Shown here one piece after another: positions 37,040 to 43,562 of a DNA stretch of 64,000 bases; within the stretch, counting starts at the first letter, position 1, and each line of letters begins with the position of its first letter. A program made the translations under genes and the position numbers. Origin of the DNA: an uncultured Prevotellaceae bacterium (GTDB taxonomy: Bacteria; Bacteroidota; Bacteroidia; Bacteroidales; Bacteroidaceae); contig ONMA01000007.1 in assembly GCA_900318815.1 (NCBI GenBank), positions 29,494 through 93,493 on the forward strand, written 5' to 3'. The notes beneath the pieces are model-generated. The model saw only the letters and a list, made by a program, of their open reading frames with translations, did no database searches and had not been told where the DNA came from.

Positions 37040-37788
37040 CAAAAATAAAACCAACCGCCAAAGCATTCGTAAACAAAAATTAGGACAAGTGGGATAATTC
37101 GGCCTAAAAACTACGGCCAGCAACATTTCACAATGTCACTGACCGCATTTGAAGTTTTGCCATAACCAACTATACAACAAAACAATAATACAACTACTAA
37201 TCTACTTTTTCTTATGGAAAAATTCTATCAAAAACTATTCTTCACTTTTATTCTCGGACTTCATCGGATGTACACCACCCGTGTTCCTTATTGCGTTTGC
37301 AAAGGTACGCATTATTCCCGAAACACCTTTCCCCGTATGTTTCGCATTTTTTTATTTTCGTATAAGCATTCATTTTTCCTTTCCATTTCTGGCTGGAAAA
37401 AGGTTTGTTTTCAATCACTTTCACACCTCACCTCATCGGAACGTTCCGTCACACCTTAATGAAACATTAATCACACCATGACGAAACATTAATCACACCG
37501 TGACGAAACATTAATCACACCGTGACGGATAATGAATCAAAGTGTGACGAAATACGCATCGACCTGTAACTAATATTCCGGCTGGGTGTGACGCGGTATT
37601 CCTCTCAAAAGAGGGGGAGAACACCCCCTATACAAGTTGTCCTCTGTGGCCCTGAATTGTCTTGAAAACGAGCCAATTTGTTTTAAAAAGGCTTCAAGTT
37701 GTTTCCAAAAATCGCCCTGCCACCACATTCTGCAACAAAAAGAAAAAAGCTTGCAACAGAGCAGACGCAGGCGTTCATGGAAAAATAG
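37040..37788. other. Long intergenic region with 22-bp tandem repeats
   Basis: No supported gene. At 37461-37526 a 22-base unit (GAAACATTAATCACACCGTG+AC) occurs three times, with degenerate copies on both sides. A minus-strand TACCTTTG box is at 37307-37300, near a T-rich tract; it might start a transcript toward the HTCS gene or be a leftover. The open frames here have poor codon use. Confidence 0.55.
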
Positions 37789-37796
37789 TAAATTTG
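37789..37796 (+). promoter_or_regulatory. -7 box of the xylulokinase gene
   Basis: TAAATTTG fits TAnnTTTG, 49 bases before the start codon. Confidence 0.6.
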
Positions 37797-37844
37797 CACA
37801 CAATTATTTTAATTAGGTAAACTTAAATTTAATAAACACAAGAA

Positions 37845-39344
37845 ATGGCAAAGAAATATCTTGTAGGACTTGACATTGGCAGTTCGTCAGTGAAAGCTTG
37901 TCTGGTCGACGCCGAGTCGGGCGCAACCGCCGCATCGGCATTCTATCCCAAAACCGAAGCACCTATCATCTCCGTTCGCACTGGCTGGGCCGAGCAAGAG
38001 CCCCAGATGTGGTGGGAGAACATGAAACTGGCCCTGCGCGAGGTGATGACCGAAGCCGGAGCTAAGGGCGAGGAAGTGGCCGCCATCGGTATCTCGTATC
38101 AGATGCACGGACTGGTGTGCGTCGACAAGGACCTGAACCCCTTGCGTCCCGCCATCATCTGGTGCGACTCACGCGCCGTTCCCTACGGAGAGCGAGCATT
38201 CAGCGAACTGGGCGAGGAGAAGTGTCTCTCTCATCTGCTCAACTCGCCCGGCAACTTCACCGCCGCCAAGCTGGCCTGGGTGAAGGAGAACGAGCCCGAC
38301 CTCTACAACCGTATTTATAAGATTATGCTGCCCGGCGACTATATCGCCATGCGTCTCAGCGGCACGGTGAACACCACCGTAGGCGGACTGTCGGAAGGCA
38401 TGCTGTGGGACTTCAAGGAGAACACGCCCGCCCGCTTCCTCACCGAGTACTACGGCTTCGGCGAGTCGCTGCTGCCCGACATCGTTCCCACGTTCAGCGT
38501 GCAGTCGGAAGTGTCGCAGGCCGCTGCCGAGGAGCTGGGCCTCAAGGCTGGCATACCTATCTCTTATCGTGCCGGCGACCAGCCAAACAATGCTGTGTCG
38601 CTCAACGTGTTCAACCCCGGCGAGATTGCCTCTACCGCCGGCACCAGCGGCGTGGTCTACGGCGTGCTGGGCGAGGTCAACTACGACCAGCGCAGCCGCG
38701 TGAACACCTTCGCCCACGTGAACCATCAGGCCGACCTCACCCGCCTGGGTGTGCTGCTCTGCATCAACGGCACGGGCATCCTCAACGCATGGATCCGTCG
38801 CACGGTGGCCCCGGAGGGCATCTCCTACGCCGACATGAACGTGATGATGGAGAAGATACCCGTGGGCAGCGAGGGCGTATCGGTCATCCCCTTCGGCAAC
38901 GGTGCCGAGCGCGTACTGGAGAACCGCGAGACGGGCTGCAGCATCCACGGCCTCAACTTCAACAAGCACTCCAAGGCCCACATCATGCGTGCCGCACAGG
39001 AAGGCATCGTCTTCTCGTTCTGCTACGGCATGGAGATCATGCAGCAGATGGGCATGGACATCCACAAGATTCACGCAGGCAAGGCCAACATGTTCCTGTC
39101 GCCCATCTTCCGCGACACGCTGGCCAGCGTGAGCGGTGCCGCCATCGAACTCTACGAGACCGACGGCTCGGTGGGTGCTGCCAAGGGCGCCGGCATGGGC
39201 TGCGGACTCTACAAGGACAACAACGAGGCCTTCGCCACGCTGAAGAAGCTCGCCGTCATCGAACCCGACGAGGCTAAGCGCAGCGAGTATCTCGCCGCCT
39301 ACGCCCGCTGGAAGGAGATGCTGCAGAAGGAAGCCTGCTTGTAA
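37845..39344 (+). CDS. xylB: Xylulokinase
   Basis: The 499-residue FGGY-family kinase phosphorylates D-xylulose to xylulose 5-phosphate in the cytoplasm. It has the N-terminal phosphate loop YLVGLDIGSSSVKACLVD, the substrate segment YQMHGLVCVD...AIIWCDSRA, and the C-terminal ATP-binding loop GAAKGAGMGCGLY. This completes the route from xylan xylose into the pentose phosphate pathway. Xylose isomerase and a xylose transporter gene are not in the window. It is a single transcription unit, separated from the HTCS by about 850 bases of non-coding DNA. Confidence 0.93.
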   Translation: MAKKYLVGLDIGSSSVKACLVDAESGATAASAFYPKTEAPIISVRTGWAEQEPQMWWENMKLALREVMTEAGAKGEEVAAIGISYQMHGLVCVDKDLNPLRPAIIWCDSRAVPYGERAFSELGEEKCLSHLLNSPGNFTAAKLAWVKENEPDLYNRIYKIMLPGDYIAMRLSGTVNTTVGGLSEGMLWDFKENTPARFLTEYYGFGESLLPDIVPTFSVQSEVSQAAAEELGLKAGIPISYRAGDQPNNAVSLNVFNPGEIASTAGTSGVVYGVLGEVNYDQRSRVNTFAHVNHQADLTRLGVLLCINGTGILNAWIRRTVAPEGISYADMNVMMEKIPVGSEGVSVIPFGNGAERVLENRETGCSIHGLNFNKHSKAHIMRAAQEGIVFSFCYGMEIMQQMGMDIHKIHAGKANMFLSPIFRDTLASVSGAAIELYETDGSVGAAKGAGMGCGLYKDNNEAFATLKKLAVIEPDEAKRSEYLAAYARWKEMLQKEACL

Positions 39345-39390
39345 TCATCACGCTTCGCGCCTGTTGCAAAAACAAGACGGGAAGGATATT

Positions 39391-39435
39391 ATTCGTGCTG
39401 TGCGATTGAAAGTCTTTCAACCGCGCAGCACGAAT
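39391..39435. terminator. Hairpin after xylB, minimal form of the palindromic repeat
   Basis: ATTCGTGCTGTGCGATTGAAAG pairs with CTTTCAACCGCGCAGCACGAAT-type sequence around almost no loop. The ends match the outer ends of the repeat elements at 41761 and 32461 (GTGCTGT..GAAAG / CTTTCAATCGCAACAGCAC), so this is either a core-deleted copy of that element or its founding terminator. It would end xylB transcription. Confidence 0.65.
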
Positions 39436-39495
39436 ATTTTCATGTTAATTACGGTTAATCACCCGTCATTTCACCGCCAATCAGAATAAATGTCG

Positions 39496-39503
39496 TATCT
39501 TTG
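39496..39503 (+). promoter_or_regulatory. -7 box of the AAA ATPase gene
   Basis: TATCTTTG matches TAnnTTTG and lies 70 bases before the ATPase start. The leader between contains the 20-bp tandem repeat. Confidence 0.6.
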
Positions 39504-39515
39504 CAATGCGAAAAG

Positions 39516-39566
39516 AATAAAAGAGAATAAAGAAGAATAAAAGAGAATAAAGAAGAATAAAAGAAG
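39516..39566 (+). repeat. 20-bp A-rich tandem repeat in the ATPase leader
   Basis: The unit AATAAAAGAGAATAAAGAAG occurs at 39516-39535 and 39536-39555, with a partial third copy to 39566. It contains the only purine-rich ribosome binding region before the ATG at 39573. Confidence 0.8.
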
Positions 39567-39572
39567 GTGGAT

Positions 39573-40682
39573 ATGGCAAATAACGAAAATCTTCACAATC
39601 TGTTTCAACCAACATTCGGAAACCGTCCAGAACAATATATCGGTCGTGATGGCGTGATTGATCAGTTTATGGAAGGATTGCAGGAACCCGTCGGGAGTCG
39701 TAATCGTTGTACACTATTCCTCGGTCAGAGAGGGATGGGCAAGACCGCACTGCTTCTTGAACTGGGCGACCGTGCAGCCAAAGCGGGTTATGTGGTGGCT
39801 CGTGTAACCGCTCATGAGGGAATGCCAAAAGCTATCATTGAGCAGTTCCAGCTAAACGGTTCGTCCTTCTTCAAGGACGAGAAGCGGAAATTGACGGGTG
39901 TTACTGCCGGCGTACTTGGATTTACCTTTGGTCTTACATTCTCCGAAGCTACCGAGCGGCAGTACGGTTTTCGCTCCAAGATGTCGTTGCTGTGCGACAA
40001 ACTTGCTGAAAAAGGCAAGGGCGCACTAATCCTTATTGACGAGGTGCGCACGTCTGTAGCCATGCGTGAAGTGGCTGCAGCTTATCAGGAACTCGTGGGG
40101 GACAAGAAAAATATTGCATTGGCGATGGCTGGACTGCCCCATGCCGTATCCAGCGTGCTCAACGACAGCGTGCTCACCTTTCTAAATCGAGCAAACAAGA
40201 AGGAACTCGGTCTTATTTCTACCAATTTGATTAGAGCCTACTACGAGCGGGCTTTTAAGTCGGTAGATCTCAAGGCATCAGACAAGATTCTTGACAGAGC
40301 CGCCCTGGCCACTCGAGGTTTCCCATACCTGATGCAGCTGATAGGATACTACGTCATCCAATATGCCAAAGACGGCGGAATTGTTGACAGCACGGTGATG
40401 GACAAGACTGAAAAAGCTGCAATGGGAGATATGGACGACAACGTATTCAAGCCAATCCTTTCCCCATTGTCTGACAACGACAAGATATTCCTAAAAGCCA
40501 TGGCTCTTCAAGGAGACACAGTGTCTATTGCTAAACTACAGGCTACTTTAGGAAAGAAAGGTCCTGCCATACAGCCTTATCGCAAGCGACTCCTTGATGC
40601 TGGTGTTATTGAGGCTCCTCGCAGAGGTGAACTGGTGTTTGCAGTACCTTATCTGGCAGAGTACCTACGTAACAACAAATAA
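39573..40682 (+). CDS. AAA+ ATPase with C-terminal winged helix
   Basis: The 369-residue protein has Walker A GQRGMGKT at residues 51-58, Walker B ALILIDEV near residue 147, a LAMAGLP sensor strand, and a C-terminal winged-helix domain (KLQATLGKKGPAIQPYRKRL) with a final VPYLAEYLRNN helix. It lacks the DUF234 domain seen in the ATPase at 14407. Such STAND/ORC-like ATPases are abundant in Bacteroidales and of unknown role. A GTG two codons earlier (39567) is an alternative start, but GAAGG at 39563-39567 is well placed as a ribosome site for 39573. It converges with an XRE regulator gene. Confidence 0.8.
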   Translation: MANNENLHNLFQPTFGNRPEQYIGRDGVIDQFMEGLQEPVGSRNRCTLFLGQRGMGKTALLLELGDRAAKAGYVVARVTAHEGMPKAIIEQFQLNGSSFFKDEKRKLTGVTAGVLGFTFGLTFSEATERQYGFRSKMSLLCDKLAEKGKGALILIDEVRTSVAMREVAAAYQELVGDKKNIALAMAGLPHAVSSVLNDSVLTFLNRANKKELGLISTNLIRAYYERAFKSVDLKASDKILDRAALATRGFPYLMQLIGYYVIQYAKDGGIVDSTVMDKTEKAAMGDMDDNVFKPILSPLSDNDKIFLKAMALQGDTVSIAKLQATLGKKGPAIQPYRKRLLDAGVIEAPRRGELVFAVPYLAEYLRNNK

Positions 40683-40689
40683 ATGATTT

Positions 40690-41037
40690 TCATTCGGCCT
40701 GCTTAGCGGATAAATCCCCCGCATCCTCTCGCTTTTCCGGCGTATGTATCTTGCTCAGCACGTCGAAAAACTCACGACCTAATCTCAGCAGCCGATAGTC
40801 ATCATCCGTCAGAGGCGGTCGGTTGCCGCGCAGCATCTCGCCCTCGCCACGCAGCAGCCATTCGGCCGAAATGTCATTATACGTTCTCAGTATCGTCTCC
40901 AACTTGTCTGTACCTATCGCCCCGCCATTCTTCAAAGACTTCCCAAATGAGGCATTCGACATCCCGATGCTTCGCTCAAAAGCAGCTATCGAAATGCCCC
41001 TATAATCCAGATATTCCTTGATTCTGTCCAATATCAT
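40690..41037 (-). CDS. XRE-family helix-turn-helix regulator
   Basis: The 115-residue protein has an N-terminal phage-repressor-type HTH (residues 1-65): MILDRIKEYLDYRGISIAAF, SIGMSNASFGKSLKNGG, and DISAEWLLRGEGEML. The short acidic C-terminal part is divergent. Proteins of this kind are common single-gene regulators in Bacteroidales, often left from conjugative elements or phage. It is divergent from the LytTR gene, with about 310 bases between, and the two may regulate each other. No cognate toxin is adjacent. Confidence 0.85.
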   Translation of the reverse strand: MILDRIKEYLDYRGISIAAFERSIGMSNASFGKSLKNGGAIGTDKLETILRTYNDISAEWLLRGEGEMLRGNRPPLTDDDYRLLRLGREFFDVLSKIHTPEKREDAGDLSAKQAE

Positions 41038-41112
41038 TGTACAACTTTATTAATAATTCCTAAAATTTAACCCTTTTTCTCCAATTCTTGATGGTATTCG
41101 TAGAAAATTTTC

Positions 41113-41120
41113 TAAATTTG
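41113..41120 (+). promoter_or_regulatory. -7 box upstream of the LytTR gene
   Basis: TAAATTTG matches TAnnTTTG. If used, the LytTR messenger has a leader of about 225 bases that contains the inverted and direct repeats at 41157-41323. Confidence 0.5.
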
Positions 41121-41156
41121 CACCCAATTTGTTAGAGATGATATAGGGTCAAAAAA

Positions 41157-41323
41157 GGTCGGAACGTGAATCTTTTCCACGTAGCGTCCCTTTCAAACTA
41201 CAAATATATGGAAAATTCTCGTTCCGACCAAATTTTTCAAAGGAAAAGATGCTCCTTGACGTGAAAAAATGTACAAGAACGTTCAACAAACCACAAAAAA
41301 AAGGTGTACAAGAACGTTCAACA
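41157..41323 (+). promoter_or_regulatory. Repeats in the LytTR leader: 10-bp inverted pair and 19-bp direct pair
   Basis: GGTCGGAACG at 41157-41166 pairs with CGTTCCGACC at 41220-41229. Downstream, TGTACAAGAACGTTCAACA occurs exactly twice, at 41270-41288 and 41305-41323, each with a GAACGTTC palindrome. A 16-of-19 match to the same sequence lies at 43284-43302 before the giant surface-protein gene. They may be regulator sites or an RNA structure. Confidence 0.55.
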
Positions 41324-41350
41324 GATCACAGACATGGGTGCGAATGAATT

Positions 41351-41728
41351 ATGATGGAACAAAGTGAGCAAACCGACAATGCATTCCTCAGTGGCCGTGA
41401 CGAGTTGTTTGTCATAAAACTTAGTAATGTGTTCTACATGGAGGCCGACGACCACTACACACATATATATTATGGTGTCGACCAGCATTTCTTGGTGCCC
41501 TACGGTCTTTCTGCCGTAGAGAAGGCTTGCACCGTCCATGCCGGCAATCCGCGTCACCTGATGCGCTTAGGCCGTAAGTACCTCATCAACCTCGACCGCA
41601 TAGGCTACATCAACTTTGTCAAGGGCACCTTAACCCTGGTCGACCTCTTGGGAAAGAGTGCCAACCTGAACGTCTCAAAGCCAGTCCTCCGAGGACTCTC
41701 CAATCTCATCCAGTCCAACAAGACATAG
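41351..41728 (+). CDS. Standalone LytTR DNA-binding protein
   Basis: The 125-residue protein is a LytTR domain (about residues 18-120): DELFVIKLSNVFYMEADDHY and THIYYGVDQHFLVPYGLSAV, then HAGNPRHLMRLGRKYLINLD and RIGYINFVKGTLTLVD. It has no receiver or membrane part, so it may act alone or with a sensor coded elsewhere. LytTR proteins bind pairs of direct repeats spaced about 21 bases. A second Met at 41354 could be the start. It is a candidate regulator of the large surface-protein cluster beginning at 43563, which is an inference from nearby sites. Confidence 0.88.
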   Translation: MMEQSEQTDNAFLSGRDELFVIKLSNVFYMEADDHYTHIYYGVDQHFLVPYGLSAVEKACTVHAGNPRHLMRLGRKYLINLDRIGYINFVKGTLTLVDLLGKSANLNVSKPVLRGLSNLIQSNKT

Positions 41729-41760
41729 CATTTGAAAAAAATGGCTTAATTTGAAAAAAT

Positions 41761-41992
41761 ACGTGCTGTACGGTCGAAAGACGCTGAAAGCGTCACCTTT
41801 CAATAGCCGTAGGTCGGAACGACCTACGGATAGAACGCGAGAAAGTACATCGACCCAGAAGGGGTCGCCCATTGCACCATTGGGGCACGCTTTCAGCGTG
41901 CTCTTCTATCTTTCCCCGTCATCCGTAGGTCCTTCGGACACTACGGCTACTGAGAGGTGACGCTTTCAGCGTCTTTCAATCGCAACAGCACG
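41761..41992. repeat. Composite palindromic repeat element, most complete copy
   Basis: About 230 bases bounded by inverted ends: CGTGCTGTACGGTCGAAAG+ACGCTGAAAGCGTCACCTTT on the left and AGAGGTGACGCTTTCAGCGT plus CTTTCAATCGCAACAGCACG on the right. The core contains GTAGGTCGGAACGACCTACG and CGACCCAGAAGGGGTCG hairpins and an ATTGGGGCACGCTTTCAGCG piece. It codes for no protein. This MITE-like layout recurs at 7861, 32461 and 42862. Confidence 0.85.
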
Positions 41993-42014
41993 CAATTCTT
42001 TTATGAAAATTCTT

Positions 42015-42097
42015 CAGAGTCTTTTTCCCTCATTTGTGCCAATTTGTTTCCCCTTCAAAGTCATTTACCCCCCATTAGTGCCCATTTGTTTCCCCTG
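42015..42097. repeat. Two copies of a ~41-bp direct repeat
   Basis: The units share AGTC..TTT...CAT and TGTGCCAATTTGTTTCCCC or TAGTGCCCATTTGTTTCCCC. Four more copies lie at 43114-43274, so the two clusters flank the orphan HipB gene and two palindromic elements. Confidence 0.75.
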
Positions 42098-42143
42098 CTA
42101 AAGTGTCAATTCTCTTGCAGATAAGCTCCTTGAACTGTCTCAT
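42075..42143 (-). pseudogene. 22-codon frame coupled to HipB, possible HipA start relic
   Basis: The ATG at 42143 overlaps the HipB stop by one base (TGATG), the usual hipB-hipA arrangement. The frame reads MRQFKELICKRIDTLAGETN-GH and ends inside the 41-bp repeat. Only the MRQ start recalls HipA, so the loss of hipA by repeat-associated deletion is a suggestion. Confidence 0.35.
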
Positions 42144-42358
42144 CAGTCAGTCCTCCTTTCCATCGGCACAGGACCCAGCTGAAGATTAAACAGTTCAAGC
42201 ACTTGATTCACTTTGTCCATGCGGACAGTAGGCTTACCCTGTTCCAGCTCGCGAACGAAGCGGAGACCTACGCCCGACTTGAAGGCGAGGTCCTGTTGCG
42301 TCAGGTGACATTCCTTGCGCAACTGTTTGATCGTAGATGAAAGTAACGTCTCTGTCAT
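42143..42358 (-). CDS. HipB-like XRE antitoxin/repressor, orphan
   Basis: The 71-residue protein is a single HTH: STIKQLRKECHLTQQDLAFK, then SGVGLRFVRELEQGKPTV and VNQVLELFNLQLGP. The 'LRFVRELEQGKPT...VLELF..Q.G' segment is characteristic of the y4mF/HipB group. The start at 42358 (MTETLLSS) is favoured over one eleven codons earlier. A 8-base inverted repeat GGGTATAA (42427-42434)/TTATACCC (42456-42463) upstream is a likely autoregulatory operator. No HipA kinase follows; only a 22-codon frame does. Confidence 0.82.
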   Translation of the reverse strand: MTETLLSSTIKQLRKECHLTQQDLAFKSGVGLRFVRELEQGKPTVRMDKVNQVLELFNLQLGPVPMERRTD

Positions 42359-42426
42359 ATCGTTTATACCTTTTCGGGCGCAATTTAGCAATAAAACCTG
42401 AGATACGCAAGCAAAAGACTCCGAAA

Positions 42427-42463
42427 GGGTATAATTTTAACGTTATTTGCCACATTTATACCC
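42427..42463. promoter_or_regulatory. Candidate HipB operator
   Basis: GGGTATAA and TTATACCC form a perfect 8-base inverted repeat with 21 bases between, 69-105 bases before the HipB start. Confidence 0.5.
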
Positions 42464-42483
42464 GATAAGGTAATAACGAATAG

Positions 42484-42540
42484 CAAAGCGTCACCTTTCA
42501 ATAGCTGGTGTGTGCATAGCACCCCCAGATGAAAGATGCG
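42484..42540. repeat. Fragment of the composite palindromic element
   Basis: It reads CAAAGCGTCACCTTTCAATA then a GCTGGTGTGTGCATAGCACC segment and GATGAAAGATGCGAGTGATA. The same order occurs in the copy at 42862, so this is a left-end fragment. Confidence 0.6.
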
Positions 42541-42861
42541 AGTGATAAGTTATATTTTAATCTTGCGACATCCACGGTACTTCCAGTAAGAATCATGCCT
42601 GTCTACACTTAAATTCTCGAGAGAATTGAGGCGTAAAGAATATCTTTGCCTTTGCTAAACAGCATACTTGCTGCTCAATTCTCTCGAGAATTGAGCCACG
42701 TCTGGTTTACTTCCTCTTTTATCCTGTCACCCTTCTGTCACCCTTGTCACCCTCGAAAAAGGGTGCAAACGCCCTGTTTATCGGCATTCTGTCACCCTGT
42801 CACCCTTTTTGAGAAAATTCCTTGTATATAGGATGGCCTGTTACTCGTAAAAAAAAGAAGA
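42541..42861. other. Non-coding spacer with simple repeats
   Basis: No gene is supported. It holds two near-palindromic AATTCTCGAGAGAATTGAG-type sites (about 42612-42631 and 42676-42697) and several copies of CTGTCACCCTT between about 42724 and 42811 around a CACCCTCGAAAAAGGGTG hairpin. Confidence 0.55.
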
Positions 42862-43115
42862 CCTGTTGCGGTTGAAAGACGCTGAAAGCATCACCTCTCA
42901 ATAGCCGGGGTGTGCGCAGCACCCCCGGATGAAAGATGCAAGCGACATCGACCCTAAAGGGGTCGCCCAATACTCACGGACGTCCCTCCCGCCAGAACAG
43001 AGAGGCGACCCCGTTAGGGCCGATGTACCTTCTTACGTTCTATCCGTAGGTCGTACCGACCCACGGCTATTGAGAGGTGACGCTTTCAGCGTCTTTCAAT
43101 CTATCAATCGCACGA
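42862..43115. repeat. Composite palindromic repeat element
   Basis: Left end GTTGCGGTTGAAAGACGCTG, right end AGGTGACGCTTTCAGCGTCT plus TTCAATC, with internal GACCCTAAAGGGGTC, CGACCCCGTTAGGGCCGAT and GTAGGTCGTACCGACCCACG pieces. It has the same architecture as the copy at 41761 with a different core. Confidence 0.8.
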
Positions 43116-43274
43116 GTCATTTTTGCTCATTAGTGCCCATTTGTTTCCCCCCACAGAGTCGTTTTTGCTCATTAGTGCCCATTTGTTTCCCCACAGAGTC
43201 GTTTTTGCACATTAGTGCCCATTTGTTTCCCCATCGGAGTCATTTTTGCACATTAGTGCCAATTTGTTTCCCCT
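43114..43274. repeat. Four tandem copies of the ~41-bp repeat
   Basis: GAGTC starts at 43114, 43156, 43196 and 43237, giving spacings of 42, 40 and 41. Each unit carries TTTTTGC[A/T]CATTAGTGCC and CATTTGTTTCCCC. There are no unique spacers. Confidence 0.85.
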
Positions 43275-43283
43275 ACCACTACG

Positions 43284-43341
43284 TGTACAAAGACATTCAA
43301 CAAAAGACTTAGTTTCACGAATAAATCCCAGCAGTTCACGA
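43284..43341 (+). promoter_or_regulatory. Candidate LytTR-type sites before the giant gene promoter
   Basis: TTCACGA occurs at 43314-43320 and 43335-43341, start-to-start 21 bases, the spacing typical of LytTR binding sites. It lies about 42-69 bases before the -7 box. Just upstream, TGTACAAAGACATTCAACA (43284-43302) matches 16 of 19 bases of the repeats in the LytTR leader. Confidence 0.45.
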
Positions 43342-43382
43342 AAAGTAGCCCAAAAATGTGCCGTCCTAATTACAAAAAACAC

Positions 43383-43390
43383 TACATTTG
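43383..43390 (+). promoter_or_regulatory. -7 box of the surface-protein cluster
   Basis: TACATTTG matches TAnnTTTG; the start codon lies 173 bases downstream, so the leader is long. Confidence 0.55.
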
Positions 43391-43562
43391 CAACCGATAA
43401 ATGTTTACGCACGGGCATGCATCGGCAGGCAAGCAAAGACCTTAATCGGTTAAACCGCGCAAGAACATGTTATATAGTATAAAGCATAGTTAAAGCAAAA
43501 AACAAGATAGAGTAGAAGAAAAGATTTCATTAATCATATTTTTAATCAAAATTTAAAAAGTT

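Noticed and set aside
36995-37126. Longer HTCS start at 37126
   Set aside because: The promoter box at 37039-37032 is inside this extension and a normal signal sequence begins at 36994.
37149-37481. Plus-strand frames between the HTCS and xylB genes
   Set aside because: Low-complexity Phe/Ser-rich translation, no conserved pattern, running into the 22-bp repeats.
43114-43274. CRISPR-like 41-bp repeats
   Set aside because: Direct tandem copies of the whole unit; no variable spacer sequence and no cas genes.
42929-43312. 127-codon frame across the palindromic element and 41-bp repeats
   Set aside because: The translation is the repeat read through (LVPICFP repeated) with no independent support.
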